The position numbers and the translations under genes were made by a program. From positions 1 to 64,000 of the forward strand of contig NZ_VOLC01000001.1 of assembly GCF_009797935.1 (NCBI RefSeq): a stretch of 64,000 nt of DNA, written 5' to 3'. Positions 36,759 to 45,946 of the stretch are shown here, one piece after another (within the stretch, counting starts at the first letter, position 1; each line of letters opens with the position of its first letter). The DNA comes from Lunatibacter salilacus (GTDB lineage: Bacteria; Bacteroidota; Bacteroidia; Cytophagales; Cyclobacteriaceae). The notes under the pieces are model-generated. The model was given only the letters and a program-made list of their open reading frames with translations. It did not search any database and had not been told where the DNA came from.

Positions 36759-37628
36759 GTGAAACAGACGTATATTACCGAAGAGAGACTTAATGAGTTT
36801 ATCCGATCAGCTTTCAAAGAAGATGTAGGTGAAGGTGATCACTCCACCCTTGCGTCGATTCCCCCAAATGCAACAGGCAAGGCGCAACTGCTCATCAAAG
36901 AAGATGGAGTCATTGCGGGACTAGCCCTGGCGAAGAAAATCTTCCAGCATTTTGACCCATCCCTAAATGTCACTTTGCTTCTAAAAGATGGTCAGCAGGT
37001 CAAAAATGGAGATATAGGATTAACGGTTTCCGGGAAAGCCGCTTCCATTCTTACTACGGAGCGTCTTGTCCTAAACTGCCTCCAACGGATGAGTGGAATA
37101 GCTACCTATACCCATAAGTTGACCCAGTATATCAAACACACACCTGCCAAGCTGCTCGATACCAGAAAAACGACTCCCAATTTCCGAATGATGGAAAAGT
37201 GGGCTGTGTACCTAGGGGGCGGAAAAAATCACCGGTACGCGCTTTATGACATGATCATGCTGAAGGACAACCACATTGATTTTGCCGGAGGCCTCCGACC
37301 AGCGATATTAGCCACCCAAGCCTACCTGAAAGAGAATAAACTTTCATTAAAAATTGAAGTAGAAACAAGAACCTTGCAGGAGGTTAAAGAAGTGTTGGAA
37401 ATCGGGGGAGTGGATATCATCATGCTCGACAACATGGACTGCCCCACTATGAAAAAGGCGGTGGAAATGATTGATGGCAAGTATGAAACGGAAGCTTCCG
37501 GAGGCATTACAGAAGCGACGCTTAGAGAAGTAGCCGAGTGTGGGGTGGATTATATTTCGGTCGGAGCATTAACCCACCAAGTCAAAAGCATGGACATCAG
37601 TCTGAAGGCGGTAAAACAGGTTCATTAA
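36759..37628 (+). CDS. nadC: Nicotinate-nucleotide pyrophosphorylase (quinolinate phosphoribosyltransferase)
   Basis: NadC converts quinolinate and PRPP to nicotinic acid mononucleotide in de novo NAD synthesis. The 289-residue protein has NCLQRMSGIATYTHKL, LLDTRKTTPNFRMMEKWAV, GGKNHRYALYDMIMLKDNH and SGGITEATLREVAECGVD, all standard for the family. It uses a GTG start (36759), as no ATG fits. Its 3' end overlaps the convergent ABC transporter gene by 32 nt. Confidence 0.95.
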   Translation: MKQTYITEERLNEFIRSAFKEDVGEGDHSTLASIPPNATGKAQLLIKEDGVIAGLALAKKIFQHFDPSLNVTLLLKDGQQVKNGDIGLTVSGKAASILTTERLVLNCLQRMSGIATYTHKLTQYIKHTPAKLLDTRKTTPNFRMMEKWAVYLGGGKNHRYALYDMIMLKDNHIDFAGGLRPAILATQAYLKENKLSLKIEVETRTLQEVKEVLEIGGVDIIMLDNMDCPTMKKAVEMIDGKYETEASGGITEATLREVAECGVDYISVGALTHQVKSMDISLKAVKQVH

Positions 37629-39408
37629 ACTGTAATTTTACCAAGTTGGCATAATAACCGTTCTCTACGGATGCCAAACCTTCGTGACTTCCTTCTTCAA
37701 CAATTTCACCATCTTTGATCATATAGATTCTATCCACTTTGCGGATGGTCGCCAGTCGATGTGCGATTACAATAGTTGTCCTGTTTTTCATCAACTCATC
37801 CAATGCTTCCTGAACCAACGCTTCCGATTCCGCATCCAAAGAAGAGGTAGCTTCGTCAAGAATCAGAATAGAAGGGTCTTTCAAAATGGCCCTTGCGATG
37901 GCAATACGTTGGCGCTGCCCGCCTGAAAGCTTTACTCCCCGCTCTCCAACCAGCGTATCCAAGCCTTCAGGAAACTTTTCTATAAACTGCCAAGCGTTTG
38001 CTTTTCGAGCAGCAATTATAATTTCTTCTTCTGTGGCGTTTTGCTTTGCATACGCTATATTTTCTCGGATACTGCCGCCAAACAACAACACCTCTTGGGG
38101 GACAATACCAATACTAGACCGAAGCCGTTTTAAGTTCCAACGGTGTAGGGGCTTTCCATCCAGTAATATCTGTCCTTTTCCAACCTCATAAAATCGCAAC
38201 AAAAGCTGTATGATGGTTGATTTCCCGGCACCGCTATATCCCGCTAGGGCAATTTTCTCACCGGACCGGATAGAAAAACTGATTCCGTGAAGTACCAAAT
38301 GGTCTTCCCGGGTAGGATATTGAAAATAAACATTATCAAACACCACATCACCTTTCACTATACTATCTCCGTCCGAATCCCCCTCTGCTTCCGGCAATTC
38401 ATCCAAAATCTCAATCACCCGCTCCGATGACCCGATGGCCTTCTGAACCTGTCCATAAATATCCCCCAATCCGGCTATGGATCCTCCGATAAAGGTGGTG
38501 TATAAGACGAAACTAACCAAATCTCCAACACTCATAGCCCCTTCACTAACCAGTGTAGCTCCATACCAAATCACGGCTACAATACCCCCAAACAACGCAA
38601 AGATGATAAAAGAGATGAAGGCTCCGCGAAATCCAGCCGCTTTGAGTGCTACATTCACCACTCGCTCCAATCCCTTTCCATATCGCTGAGATTCGTAGAC
38701 TTCTCCTGTGAAGGATTTCACCGTGACGATTGACTGCAGGGTCTCCTCTACTACTACATTAGCGGCCGCAAGTTCGTCTTGCGTTGCCTTAGACAGTCTT
38801 CGAATAAACCTTCCAAAGACCATCGCAATTACCACCAGAACGGGGATGGTTGCCAACATAAAAAAAGTCAGCTTTGGGGTTGTATATAATAGAAAACCTA
38901 TTCCTGCTAAAAGCGTAATTACCTGCCGCATTAGCTCTGCTAGGGTAATGGAAAAAGTATCCTGTAGCAATGACACATCCGAAGTGATTCTACTGATTAG
39001 CTCTCCAGTCCTTCGCTTGTCAAAAAACGTCATGGGTAAATGGACCAATCGGCTATAAATAGCTTTACGGATGTCCCGCATGGACTTTTCACTTACTTGT
39101 GCAAAAAGCCAAACCCGGAAGAATGAAAACACACTTTGTACAAGCAATATGCCCAAAAGGATAAAGGCTATGCTGTTGATATCATCCACAATCCATGATT
39201 CCCCAGAAGCAGCATCAATAAGCTTCCCCGCAACAAATGGAAATGTCAATAACATCAAACTTGAAAAAATCAGAAAGATCATTCCCAATAGAAAAGGTAC
39301 TTTATAGGGGTAGGCAAAACTAAAAATCCCTATGAGCTTCTGAAAATTCTGTTTGTTTAGTTTTCTTTTCTCACTGTCGTCTAGTGCCAATCCTCTTGAT
39401 TTTGCCAT
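37597..39408 (-). CDS. ABC transporter, MsbA-like half-transporter
   Basis: A fused membrane-ATPase exporter of 603 residues with six membrane helices (about 30-330) and a nucleotide-binding domain. The Walker A is GYSGAGKSTIIQLLLRFYE (about 385), the signature is LSGGQRQRIAIARAI (about 490) and Walker B is ILILDEATSSLDAESEA. It has the MsbA/multidrug topology; whether it exports lipid A or drugs cannot be told. Its 3' end overlaps nadC by 32 nt. Confidence 0.9.
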   Translation of the reverse strand: MAKSRGLALDDSEKRKLNKQNFQKLIGIFSFAYPYKVPFLLGMIFLIFSSLMLLTFPFVAGKLIDAASGESWIVDDINSIAFILLGILLVQSVFSFFRVWLFAQVSEKSMRDIRKAIYSRLVHLPMTFFDKRRTGELISRITSDVSLLQDTFSITLAELMRQVITLLAGIGFLLYTTPKLTFFMLATIPVLVVIAMVFGRFIRRLSKATQDELAAANVVVEETLQSIVTVKSFTGEVYESQRYGKGLERVVNVALKAAGFRGAFISFIIFALFGGIVAVIWYGATLVSEGAMSVGDLVSFVLYTTFIGGSIAGLGDIYGQVQKAIGSSERVIEILDELPEAEGDSDGDSIVKGDVVFDNVYFQYPTREDHLVLHGISFSIRSGEKIALAGYSGAGKSTIIQLLLRFYEVGKGQILLDGKPLHRWNLKRLRSSIGIVPQEVLLFGGSIRENIAYAKQNATEEEIIIAARKANAWQFIEKFPEGLDTLVGERGVKLSGGQRQRIAIARAILKDPSILILDEATSSLDAESEALVQEALDELMKNRTTIVIAHRLATIRKVDRIYMIKDGEIVEEGSHEGLASVENGYYANLVKLQFNEPVLPPSD

Positions 39409-39541
39409 TTAATCCAATTTCTTATTTGGTGGGGCTAAAGTTAAATCAAATTACCCACCTATGATAACCACATTTCTAACGAAATGATTTTTATATAAGC
39501 CAATATTCATACTGACAGCGTGGGAGTTGGTTTCTACCCCC

Positions 39542-39895
39542 CTATTTGTCTGTTGCTTTTCGTCCGGTAATTCTTCTCAGAAACTGTTTCTCTTTTTCCC
39601 AAAAGAAACTAAATTGGCCGAAAATAAACCCGTAAATAAGTAAAAACACCTGGTAGAGGGGAAGCACAAGCAACAAATAAAGTACGGTTTTATAAAATCC
39701 CCCAGTACTCATATCCACACCCAACAAGGCGAAAATAGGCTTCTTAATGTACAATACCGTCATACCAGTACATGCAAAAACGATGAGAACCAAGATTACC
39801 TGCCAAATGCTTTTTAATTTCCATTTGTATTGCAATTTTTGAAGCCAGGTATCTCGGGGATCTTCTCCGGTAGTTTCAGTCATAACGGAAATCAT
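39542..39895 (-). CDS. DUF6787-like membrane protein
   Basis: A small protein of about 117 residues with two or three membrane helices (SIWQVILVLIVFACTGMTVL and VLYLLLVLPLYQVFLLIYGF) ending in a basic tail. The arrangement matches the Bacteroidota DUF6787 family, which is sometimes mislabelled. Start is uncertain: ATG at 39895 or 39883 is possible; the longer TTG frame to 39922 is less likely. Confidence 0.6.
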   Translation of the reverse strand: MISVMTETTGEDPRDTWLQKLQYKWKLKSIWQVILVLIVFACTGMTVLYIKKPIFALLGVDMSTGGFYKTVLYLLLVLPLYQVFLLIYGFIFGQFSFFWEKEKQFLRRITGRKATDK

Positions 39896-39933
39896 TTTTT
39901 GTGAGGTGAAATTTTCAGGCAATACTATCAGAA

Positions 39934-39980
39934 ATCATTTCGCATGTAAAGAAAATAGATTTCAACAAATGCGAAATGAT
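39934..39980 (-). terminator. Candidate terminator downstream of lysC
   Basis: A perfect 12-bp inverted repeat (ATCATTTCGCAT / ATGCGAAATGAT) with a 23-nt loop lies just after the lysC stop codon and before the DUF6787-like gene. The T-run is short, so it could instead be a protein-binding site for the downstream gene. Confidence 0.45.
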
Positions 39981-40004
39981 CCTTCTTTTGGATTTCAACT
40001 CCAA

Positions 40005-41327
40005 CTAAAACTCAAACAAACCACGGTTAAGGCTTTTGAGAGCCGAATTTTTGTATGCCGCATCTACTAAAACGGATACATTGTGCTTGCTTCCTCCGTA
40101 AGATACCATGCGAAGGGGAATATCCGCCAAGCTATTCATAATGTTTTGCAAGACTCCATTCTGCTCCATGATAAGGTTTCCCACAATACAAATAATGGAT
40201 AAATTATGGTCAATTTCTACATGGCCAAATGCTGCCAACTCACTTTTTATCTCCTCCAAATGTGTGATATCATCAATGGTAAGCGAGATAGCCACTTCGG
40301 AAGTAGTAATCATATCAATGGATGTTTTATACTTCTCAAACACCTCAAACACTCTTCTTAGAAATCCATAGGCCAACAACATTCGGCTGGATTTGATTTT
40401 GATTGCTGTAATGCCGTCTTTTCCCGCAAGTGCTTTGACCCCCCCTATTTCGGACATATCTGCCGTGATGGTCGTGCCCAAGGCATCTGGCTCCATTGTA
40501 TTTAGCAACTTAACTGGAACATTGAATTGCTGCGCAGGCCATATGGAAGCGGGATGTAAAATCTTCGCTCCAAAGTAAGCCAATTCAGCTGCCTCTTCAA
40601 AGGAAAGCTTTGCGATAGGTCTAGTTTTGTCCACTATTCGGGGATCGTTATTATGCATCCCGTCTATATCCGTCCATATCTCTACGACTGATGCGGAAAT
40701 CGCCGCACCGATAAGAGAAGCTGTATAATCACTCCCCCCTCTTTTGAGGTTATCCACTTCATTTCGGTAATTTTTACAAATATACCCTTGGGTTACAAAG
40801 ATTTTTTCCCGTGGATTTTCCGCCAATAGTTTACCCAACCGTTCCTGAATTTTAGGAAGCTCAGGTTCGTTGTTTTCATCTATGCTCATGAACTCAAGCG
40901 CAGGCAAGAAAACGGATTTAATTCCCAGTTCGCTAAGCAATTCATAAAATAACTTCGTGGAAAGCAATTCTCCTTGTGCCAGAATATCCTTATTGATGGC
41001 TTCGTTGAAAGAAATTTTCAGGATAATGTTCAGAAATTCGAAGTGCTCCTGAATGATCTTAAGGCCTTCTTTTTTTGCTTCCGCTGAGGAAAATAACTCA
41101 TCGCAGAATTGCTCATAATGCTTCTGAAGTTGGTCAATTTTTGACTTGGCAGTAGCTTTATCACCCGCTGCTAAGGCATCCCCGATGCCCACCAATGCAT
41201 TGGTAGTTCCTGATAGGGCTGACAAAACCACTATTTTGGGCTCATCTCCTTTTGCAATGAGGTCTTTGACTTGATGCATTCGCTCGGGTTTCCCTACAGA
41301 GGTCCCCCCAAATTTCATAATTTTCAT
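40005..41327 (-). CDS. lysC: Aspartate kinase
   Basis: Monofunctional aspartokinase of 440 residues that phosphorylates L-aspartate for lysine, threonine and methionine synthesis. Visible are MKFGGTSVGKPERMHQVKDL (start of kinase domain), GGSDYTASLIGAAISASVV, EIWTDIDGMHNNDPRIVDKT, and two C-terminal ACT domains (about 295-440) for feedback control (GITAIKIKSSRMLLAYGF, ISLTIDDITHLEEIKSELAA). Whether lysine or threonine inhibits it cannot be told. Confidence 0.95.
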   Translation of the reverse strand: MKIMKFGGTSVGKPERMHQVKDLIAKGDEPKIVVLSALSGTTNALVGIGDALAAGDKATAKSKIDQLQKHYEQFCDELFSSAEAKKEGLKIIQEHFEFLNIILKISFNEAINKDILAQGELLSTKLFYELLSELGIKSVFLPALEFMSIDENNEPELPKIQERLGKLLAENPREKIFVTQGYICKNYRNEVDNLKRGGSDYTASLIGAAISASVVEIWTDIDGMHNNDPRIVDKTRPIAKLSFEEAAELAYFGAKILHPASIWPAQQFNVPVKLLNTMEPDALGTTITADMSEIGGVKALAGKDGITAIKIKSSRMLLAYGFLRRVFEVFEKYKTSIDMITTSEVAISLTIDDITHLEEIKSELAAFGHVEIDHNLSIICIVGNLIMEQNGVLQNIMNSLADIPLRMVSYGGSKHNVSVLVDAAYKNSALKSLNRGLFEF

Positions 41328-41396
41328 TGACTGACTGTTATTTCAAATATCTTATTCAACAACTAAAAATCCGGCATCCTGTATTAACCGGCATTA

Positions 41397-41873
41397 CTAA
41401 AATCCAAGCATTTTAATGGCGGTGATTGCGGCCTCATCACCCTTATTTCCATGTTTTCCACCTGCTCTATCCAAAGCTTGCTGCTGGGTATTTGGAGTAA
41501 GGACTCCAAATATCACAGGTTTGTTGTATTTAAGGCCCACCTCTGTAATACCCTGCGCAACCGCTTGGCAAATAAAATCAAAATGTTTGGTTTCACCTTG
41601 GATGACACAACCGATACATATGACAGCGTCGATCTCATCCACCTGAGCCATCCACTGCGCAGCCAATGGCAATTCAAAAGAGCCCGGGACATTTTTCCGG
41701 TAAATATGCTGCCGTTCAGCTCCATACTTCAGGAGTGTTTCCAATGCCCCGTTATATAGGGACTCCGTTACTTCCTCATTCCACTCAGAGACGATGATGC
41801 CGAATTTCTTATCGTTGATTTCTTTGATGTTTGAATCTGAGTGTTGACTGAGGTTTTTTAGTGATGTAGCCAT
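41397..41873 (-). CDS. ribH: 6,7-dimethyl-8-ribityllumazine synthase
   Basis: The last-but-one enzyme of riboflavin synthesis, 158 residues, forming large icosahedral shells in other bacteria. Motifs present: GIIVSEWNEEVTESLYNGAL, VPGSFELPLAAQWMAQVDEI, IGCVIQGETKHFDFICQAVA and KHGNKGDEAAITAIKML with the catalytic His. It lies about 80 nt after the TPR gene's terminator, as a separate unit. Confidence 0.96.
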   Translation of the reverse strand: MATSLKNLSQHSDSNIKEINDKKFGIIVSEWNEEVTESLYNGALETLLKYGAERQHIYRKNVPGSFELPLAAQWMAQVDEIDAVICIGCVIQGETKHFDFICQAVAQGITEVGLKYNKPVIFGVLTPNTQQQALDRAGGKHGNKGDEAAITAIKMLGF

Positions 41874-41894
41874 GATGTTCTATTCGGTGATTGG

Positions 41895-41930
41895 ACAAAA
41901 AAAAGAGTAAAACCCAAGGCCTTACTCTTT
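41895..41930 (-). terminator. Terminator of the TPR (YfgM-like) gene
   Basis: On the minus strand AGAGTAA and TTACTCT pair around an 11-nt loop and are followed by a run of eight T. It lies between the TPR gene and ribH. Confidence 0.8.
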
Positions 41931-41952
41931 CTTAAAAACACGGGGTGTTCTA

Positions 41953-42672
41953 TTAGTTTGAGGCAAGGCCTTGCAGGCGAGCCTTATGTTTTCGGGCATT
42001 GGTAAACTCATACGAATCAAAATACTTATTTTCGATTTCCTCGTAAGTTTCGATTGCGCTTTTCAAATCACCTGATTCTTCATAAGCTATTGCCAATTTG
42101 TTCAGGTATTTTGGCGTGAAAAACTTGTTCGGCTCATGTCCAGCTGCACGCTTATAATATCGGATAGCCTCTTTAACATCTCCTAAATCCATACACGCAT
42201 CCCCCGTAAGGGCATAAGCCTGCGCTTGGATAAAGAAGTCATCAGCTGAAAATTTCTTCAGATGGTCTATGGCATTTTGATGCTGCCCTTGGGACAAATA
42301 AATAGAACCAACATAAAAATTCGACAAATTCGCAGCATCAGTTCCTCCATATTTATCTATAATGGTAAGCAGTCCGGGATTTACTCCGTCCCCGTTCAAT
42401 GCCAAGTCGACACTATCTTGTTCGAAATAGTAGACCGCCTGGAACATTTCGGCCTGAGCAGTCTTATTTTGATTCGCTTTATTGTATTGAAAAAAAAGTG
42501 CAGCCGCAATAATAAGGATCACTGCACCAATAGCACCTGCAACTATTTTGGTGTTTTCTTTGAGAAAATGTTCCCCACGATTTAAGCGGGTTGCAATAGC
42601 TTCCGGGTTTTCCAACAATTCATTGGTTTGATCCTTCTTTTTACCCGTAGGTTTTACTTTACTTTTTGACAT
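41953..42672 (-). CDS. Membrane-anchored TPR protein (YfgM-like)
   Basis: A 239-residue protein with a cytoplasmic N-terminus, one membrane helix (NTKIVAGAIGAVILIIAAAL near residue 41) and a periplasmic TPR array (about 100-235; GTDAANLSNFYVGSIYLSQG, AIRYYKRAAGHEPNKFFTPK). It resembles YfgM ancillary factors of the Sec/BAM machinery. It has its own promoter and terminator. Confidence 0.8.
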   Translation of the reverse strand: MSKSKVKPTGKKKDQTNELLENPEAIATRLNRGEHFLKENTKIVAGAIGAVILIIAAALFFQYNKANQNKTAQAEMFQAVYYFEQDSVDLALNGDGVNPGLLTIIDKYGGTDAANLSNFYVGSIYLSQGQHQNAIDHLKKFSADDFFIQAQAYALTGDACMDLGDVKEAIRYYKRAAGHEPNKFFTPKYLNKLAIAYEESGDLKSAIETYEEIENKYFDSYEFTNARKHKARLQGLASN

Positions 42673-42691
42673 GATTTTAATTTTTCAGTCG

Positions 42692-42721
42692 CAAATATAG
42701 GGGTTTTCATTGAATCACAAA
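42692..42721 (-). promoter_or_regulatory. Promoter of the TPR (YfgM-like) gene
   Basis: On the minus strand TTTG, 18 nt, then TATATTTG, one base short of the ideal spacing. The TPR ATG lies 19 nt after the -7 box. Confidence 0.6.
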
Positions 42722-42724
42722 TAA

Positions 42725-42767
42725 TAAAAAAATCAGCCACCCATATTTTAATAGATACAGGTGGCTA
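42725..42767 (-). terminator. Terminator of pdhA
   Basis: On the minus strand AGCCACC and GGTGGCT form a hairpin followed by GATTTTTTTATT. It lies about 20-60 nt past the pdhA stop, overlapping the region of the TPR promoter. Confidence 0.75.
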
Positions 42768-42788
42768 AAGTCTACCATTTTATATCAA

Positions 42789-43811
42789 TTACTCCCTTAT
42801 GAAAGGGTAATCATCTTCCGCATAAACATCCTTGAAAGCGTCTGCTCCGTCCGGCCATGGAGATTCCTCCGCAAACTGTACCGCATCAGCTACCTTTTGT
42901 TTTATACGCGCATCTATCTCTTTCAATTCATCCTCTGTGAGAAGCTCATTTTCCAAGATAGTCATTTTGACTTGTTCGATCGGATCGCGTTGTTTGTATT
43001 CTTCCACCTCTTCCTTGGTACGGTACTTTTGCGGATCAGACATCGAGTGACCTTTGTACCGATAGGTTCTAAATTCCAACAAGGTAGGTCCTTCTCCTTT
43101 TCTAGCTCTTTCCGCTGCTTCTGCTACCGCCTCGTGAACTGCCTCCACATTCATGGCATCTACTGCAAATGAAGGCATGTCATAGGCTTCTCCCAAGGTA
43201 TATAATTCATTTACATTAGAAGAACGCTGCACAGAGGTACCCATGGCATAGCCGTTGTTTTCTATCACGAATATGACGGGGGTTTTGTACAACATGGCCA
43301 GATTGAGAGACTCATGAAAAGCTCCCTGTCTCACGGCACCGTCACCCATGTAGCAAATGGCTAGGTTTTTAGTCCCTTTGTATTTTTCGGCAAATCCCAA
43401 TCCAAGTCCCATGGGGATTTGTGCTCCCACGATACCGTGTCCACCTGCAAAGTTTTTTGTGTTGTCAAAGATATGCATGGACCCACCTTTACCTTTGGTG
43501 GTGCCAGTTGCCTTGCCGAACAATTCAGCCATCACAGCTCCTGGATCTGTTCCCAATCCGAGCGGATGGGCATGACAACGGTATGCCGTGATCCATTTAT
43601 CGTCTTTTTCCAAAGCCGAAATAGCACCCGAAGCACAAGCTTCTTGACCGATATATAAATGACAGAATCCTCTTATTTTTTGTTGGCCATACAGTTGACC
43701 TGCTTTTTCCTCAAACCTTCTCATTAAGAGCATGCTTTCGTACCAATAAGCATAGGTTTCCTTTGGATATTTTACTTTAGACTTTGTGGTGCTAGAACTC
43801 TTTTTTGCCAT
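42789..43811 (-). CDS. pdhA: Pyruvate dehydrogenase E1 component, alpha subunit
   Basis: The thiamine-diphosphate subunit that decarboxylates pyruvate, 340 residues. It has GFCHLYIGQEACASGAISAL, the TPP-binding block GDGAVRQGAFHESLNLAMLY with NNGYAMGTSVQRSS, and RYKGHSMSDPQKYRTKEE (phosphorylation loop region). It is alone here: pdhB and the E2/E3 genes are not in the window. A -7 box TATCTTTG lies at 43844-43851. Confidence 0.95.
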   Translation of the reverse strand: MAKKSSSTTKSKVKYPKETYAYWYESMLLMRRFEEKAGQLYGQQKIRGFCHLYIGQEACASGAISALEKDDKWITAYRCHAHPLGLGTDPGAVMAELFGKATGTTKGKGGSMHIFDNTKNFAGGHGIVGAQIPMGLGLGFAEKYKGTKNLAICYMGDGAVRQGAFHESLNLAMLYKTPVIFVIENNGYAMGTSVQRSSNVNELYTLGEAYDMPSFAVDAMNVEAVHEAVAEAAERARKGEGPTLLEFRTYRYKGHSMSDPQKYRTKEEVEEYKQRDPIEQVKMTILENELLTEDELKEIDARIKQKVADAVQFAEESPWPDGADAFKDVYAEDDYPFIRE

Positions 43812-43843
43812 ATCGTATTATATAAATATGCTAACTTTGAACC

Positions 43844-43851
43844 CAAAGATA
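43844..43851 (-). promoter_or_regulatory. -7 box upstream of pdhA
   Basis: On the minus strand TATCTTTG matches TANNTTTG exactly, 32 nt before the pdhA start. No -33 match is seen at 19 nt. Similar boxes (TAACTTTG 43832-43839, TAATTTTG 43865-43872) face recF on the plus strand. Confidence 0.4.
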
Positions 43852-43915
43852 ATGAAAACGGGGGTAATTTTGAGTCAGAATGCGAAATTAGTGAAAATCG
43901 ACAGAGTTTTTAAAC

Positions 43916-45028
43916 ATGCACCTGAAAAATATTAGCTTGCGCCAATTCAAAAATTTCAGTGCGGATAGGTTTGAGTTTTCTGAAGAAGTCAATTGTTTTC
44001 TCGGGCTAAACGGCGCTGGTAAAACCAATCTGCTGGATGCTATCCACTATTTGTGCCTGACTAAAAGCGCCTTCCAGTCTGTCGACCAGTTTCAAATGCT
44101 TCATGGAACGAATTTTTTCATGGTGAAAGGAAGCTTTATCAATGAAGGAAAAATCCTTGAGTTGGATTGCTCCATGGAGTCCGGAAAAAAAAAGCAACTC
44201 GTGCTCAACGGTAAACCTTACCAAAAAATGAGCGATCATATCGGTTTGTTTCCTGTAGTGCTGATAGCTCCCGACGACACAAGCCTTATACGGGACGGAA
44301 GTGAAGAACGAAGAAGGTTCTTTGACAATATGCTTTCGCAACTGAGCAGCAATTATTTAAACCAACTGGTGCGATACCAGCATTTTTTGAAGCAACGAAA
44401 CGCACTCTTGAAACAATTTCATGATTCTGGGAAAAAAGACCTTTCGTTGTTGGAACCGTATTCAAGAGAATTGATCCAACTGTCTGATATCATTCACAGA
44501 CAGCGCTTTGAATTTATCCAAAACTTCGCCCCCGGTATTCAATCACATTATTCGTTTATAGCAGGTGAATCGGAAAAAACAGACATTACGTACACTAGCG
44601 ATGCCGGAGAAAAAACATTTGAGAAAGACTTTAGAAATTCCCTGGAAAAAGACCTGATTCTAAAAAGAACAAATAAAGGTATCCACAAGGATGACTATAT
44701 ATTCACCATAGGGGGGCATTCGTTAAAGAAATTTGGTTCTCAGGGGCAGCAAAAGTCATATTTGATAAGCCTTAAACTTTCCCAGTTTGATGCCTTCAAA
44801 CTAGAGAAAAAACAAAAACCAATTTTACTTTTAGATGATATTTTTGACAAACTGGATGATATACGAATTGGCCAGTTGATGAAATTAGTCGCAAAAAGAG
44901 ATTTTGGCCAGTTGTTTATTACAGATGCACGCCCGGAACGGTCCATAAAGATTTTTTCCGATCTTCAGATTCCAGCGAAACTATTCCATATTGAAGAAGG
45001 AAAGTTGACGGAAGTCACCTCCATTTAG
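43916..45028 (+). CDS. recF: DNA replication and repair protein RecF
   Basis: The SMC-like ATPase of the RecFOR pathway, loading RecA at gaps, 370 residues. It has ISLRQFKNFSADRFEFSEEV, Walker A GLNGAGKTNLLDAIHYLCL, the signature-like region GSQGQQKSYLISLKLSQFD, and Walker B ILLLDDIFDKLDDIRIGQL. Its length is normal. It is divergent from pdhA. Confidence 0.95.
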   Translation: MHLKNISLRQFKNFSADRFEFSEEVNCFLGLNGAGKTNLLDAIHYLCLTKSAFQSVDQFQMLHGTNFFMVKGSFINEGKILELDCSMESGKKKQLVLNGKPYQKMSDHIGLFPVVLIAPDDTSLIRDGSEERRRFFDNMLSQLSSNYLNQLVRYQHFLKQRNALLKQFHDSGKKDLSLLEPYSRELIQLSDIIHRQRFEFIQNFAPGIQSHYSFIAGESEKTDITYTSDAGEKTFEKDFRNSLEKDLILKRTNKGIHKDDYIFTIGGHSLKKFGSQGQQKSYLISLKLSQFDAFKLEKKQKPILLLDDIFDKLDDIRIGQLMKLVAKRDFGQLFITDARPERSIKIFSDLQIPAKLFHIEEGKLTEVTSI

Positions 45029-45363
45029 CTTGGATAACTTTTGATCAATATCAACTTTCATAAAATGATCAAAAAATAATTCGAACCGAATCGTATTTCC
45101 TTATTCAACCTTATAATGAAATTGATGGGGACGGAGGGGTTACCCGTGAAAGAGGGATACCGAAAATGCGCGCAAGTATTTTCAATTTGGAAAATGCCTA
45201 TTTCTGAAAAAACTTAAATGTTCTTATATGAGAGTGTGGGGCCAGCGATAGGTCAATCCCAACCATAAAAAGATTTTGATTGTTAAATTTCATCTGTCCA
45301 ATGATCAATTTATCAAAAAACCTTAATGCTCTCTATTATTTTTTAACTTTACTTTACCGTAAA
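45029..45363. other. Intergenic region, no gene seen
   Basis: A 335-nt A/T-rich gap between convergent recF and a minus-strand DoxX gene. The only open frame starting with ATG (45116-45217, 33 residues) looks spurious. No terminator hairpin with T-run is visible for recF. Confidence 0.4.
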
Positions 45364-45780
45364 TCAATACCTTGGCTTTTTGAGCAACTGAGCGTCAACC
45401 GAATATTTGCCGGGGCCAGCGATAATTAAAGTTACAAAACAAATCAGATACAGAAGCGGCAATTCCTGTTTGCCGAACGGATCTGAACCGTGAACAATAA
45501 AGGTAATCACCGTCATATTAATGATCAATGGAATCAATACCACACGGCTCATAAAACCAACCACTAGCAAAGCGGTACAGAAAACTTCAGCAAAAACAAC
45601 CAGTTGCAGCGAAAGTGCCGGACCTAGGCCTAGAGGGTCGGCGAATGAATTGAGTCGTTCACTGAAATTCATGATTTTGGGCAAACCGTGAATAAACAGC
45701 AGAACTCCTGAACCTATACGCAGGATCAGGAGAGCTATGTCAGTACCTACGGATTTATGGGAGAAAAGAAGCTGCTTCAT
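45364..45780 (-). CDS. DoxX family membrane protein
   Basis: A 138-residue protein with four membrane helices. The family pattern IALLILRIGSGVLLFIHGLP at helix 1 and FAEVFCTALLVVGFMSRVVL at helix 2 match DoxX. It is only distantly similar to the DoxX protein at 5923. The substrate or partner is unknown. It is monocistronic. Confidence 0.85.
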   Translation of the reverse strand: MKQLLFSHKSVGTDIALLILRIGSGVLLFIHGLPKIMNFSERLNSFADPLGLGPALSLQLVVFAEVFCTALLVVGFMSRVVLIPLIINMTVITFIVHGSDPFGKQELPLLYLICFVTLIIAGPGKYSVDAQLLKKPRY

Positions 45781-45946
45781 ATAAGTCAGTTTTTGGGATT
45801 ATTTATTTGTTTGCATGGGAACCCAATCATAGATTTCCTCCACAAACTTTCGCTTTCTAGCTAAAAGTATCGAAATAATTTTAATCTCAGAAATTTTAAC
45901 CCCTCAATTTTCCAAAAAAACGTAGCTTTTCCTACAATTCCTTGAT

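Noticed and set aside
45116-45217. A 33-residue ATG frame downstream of recF
   Set aside because: Short, with no recognisable composition, no promoter or terminator, and no support from its context.
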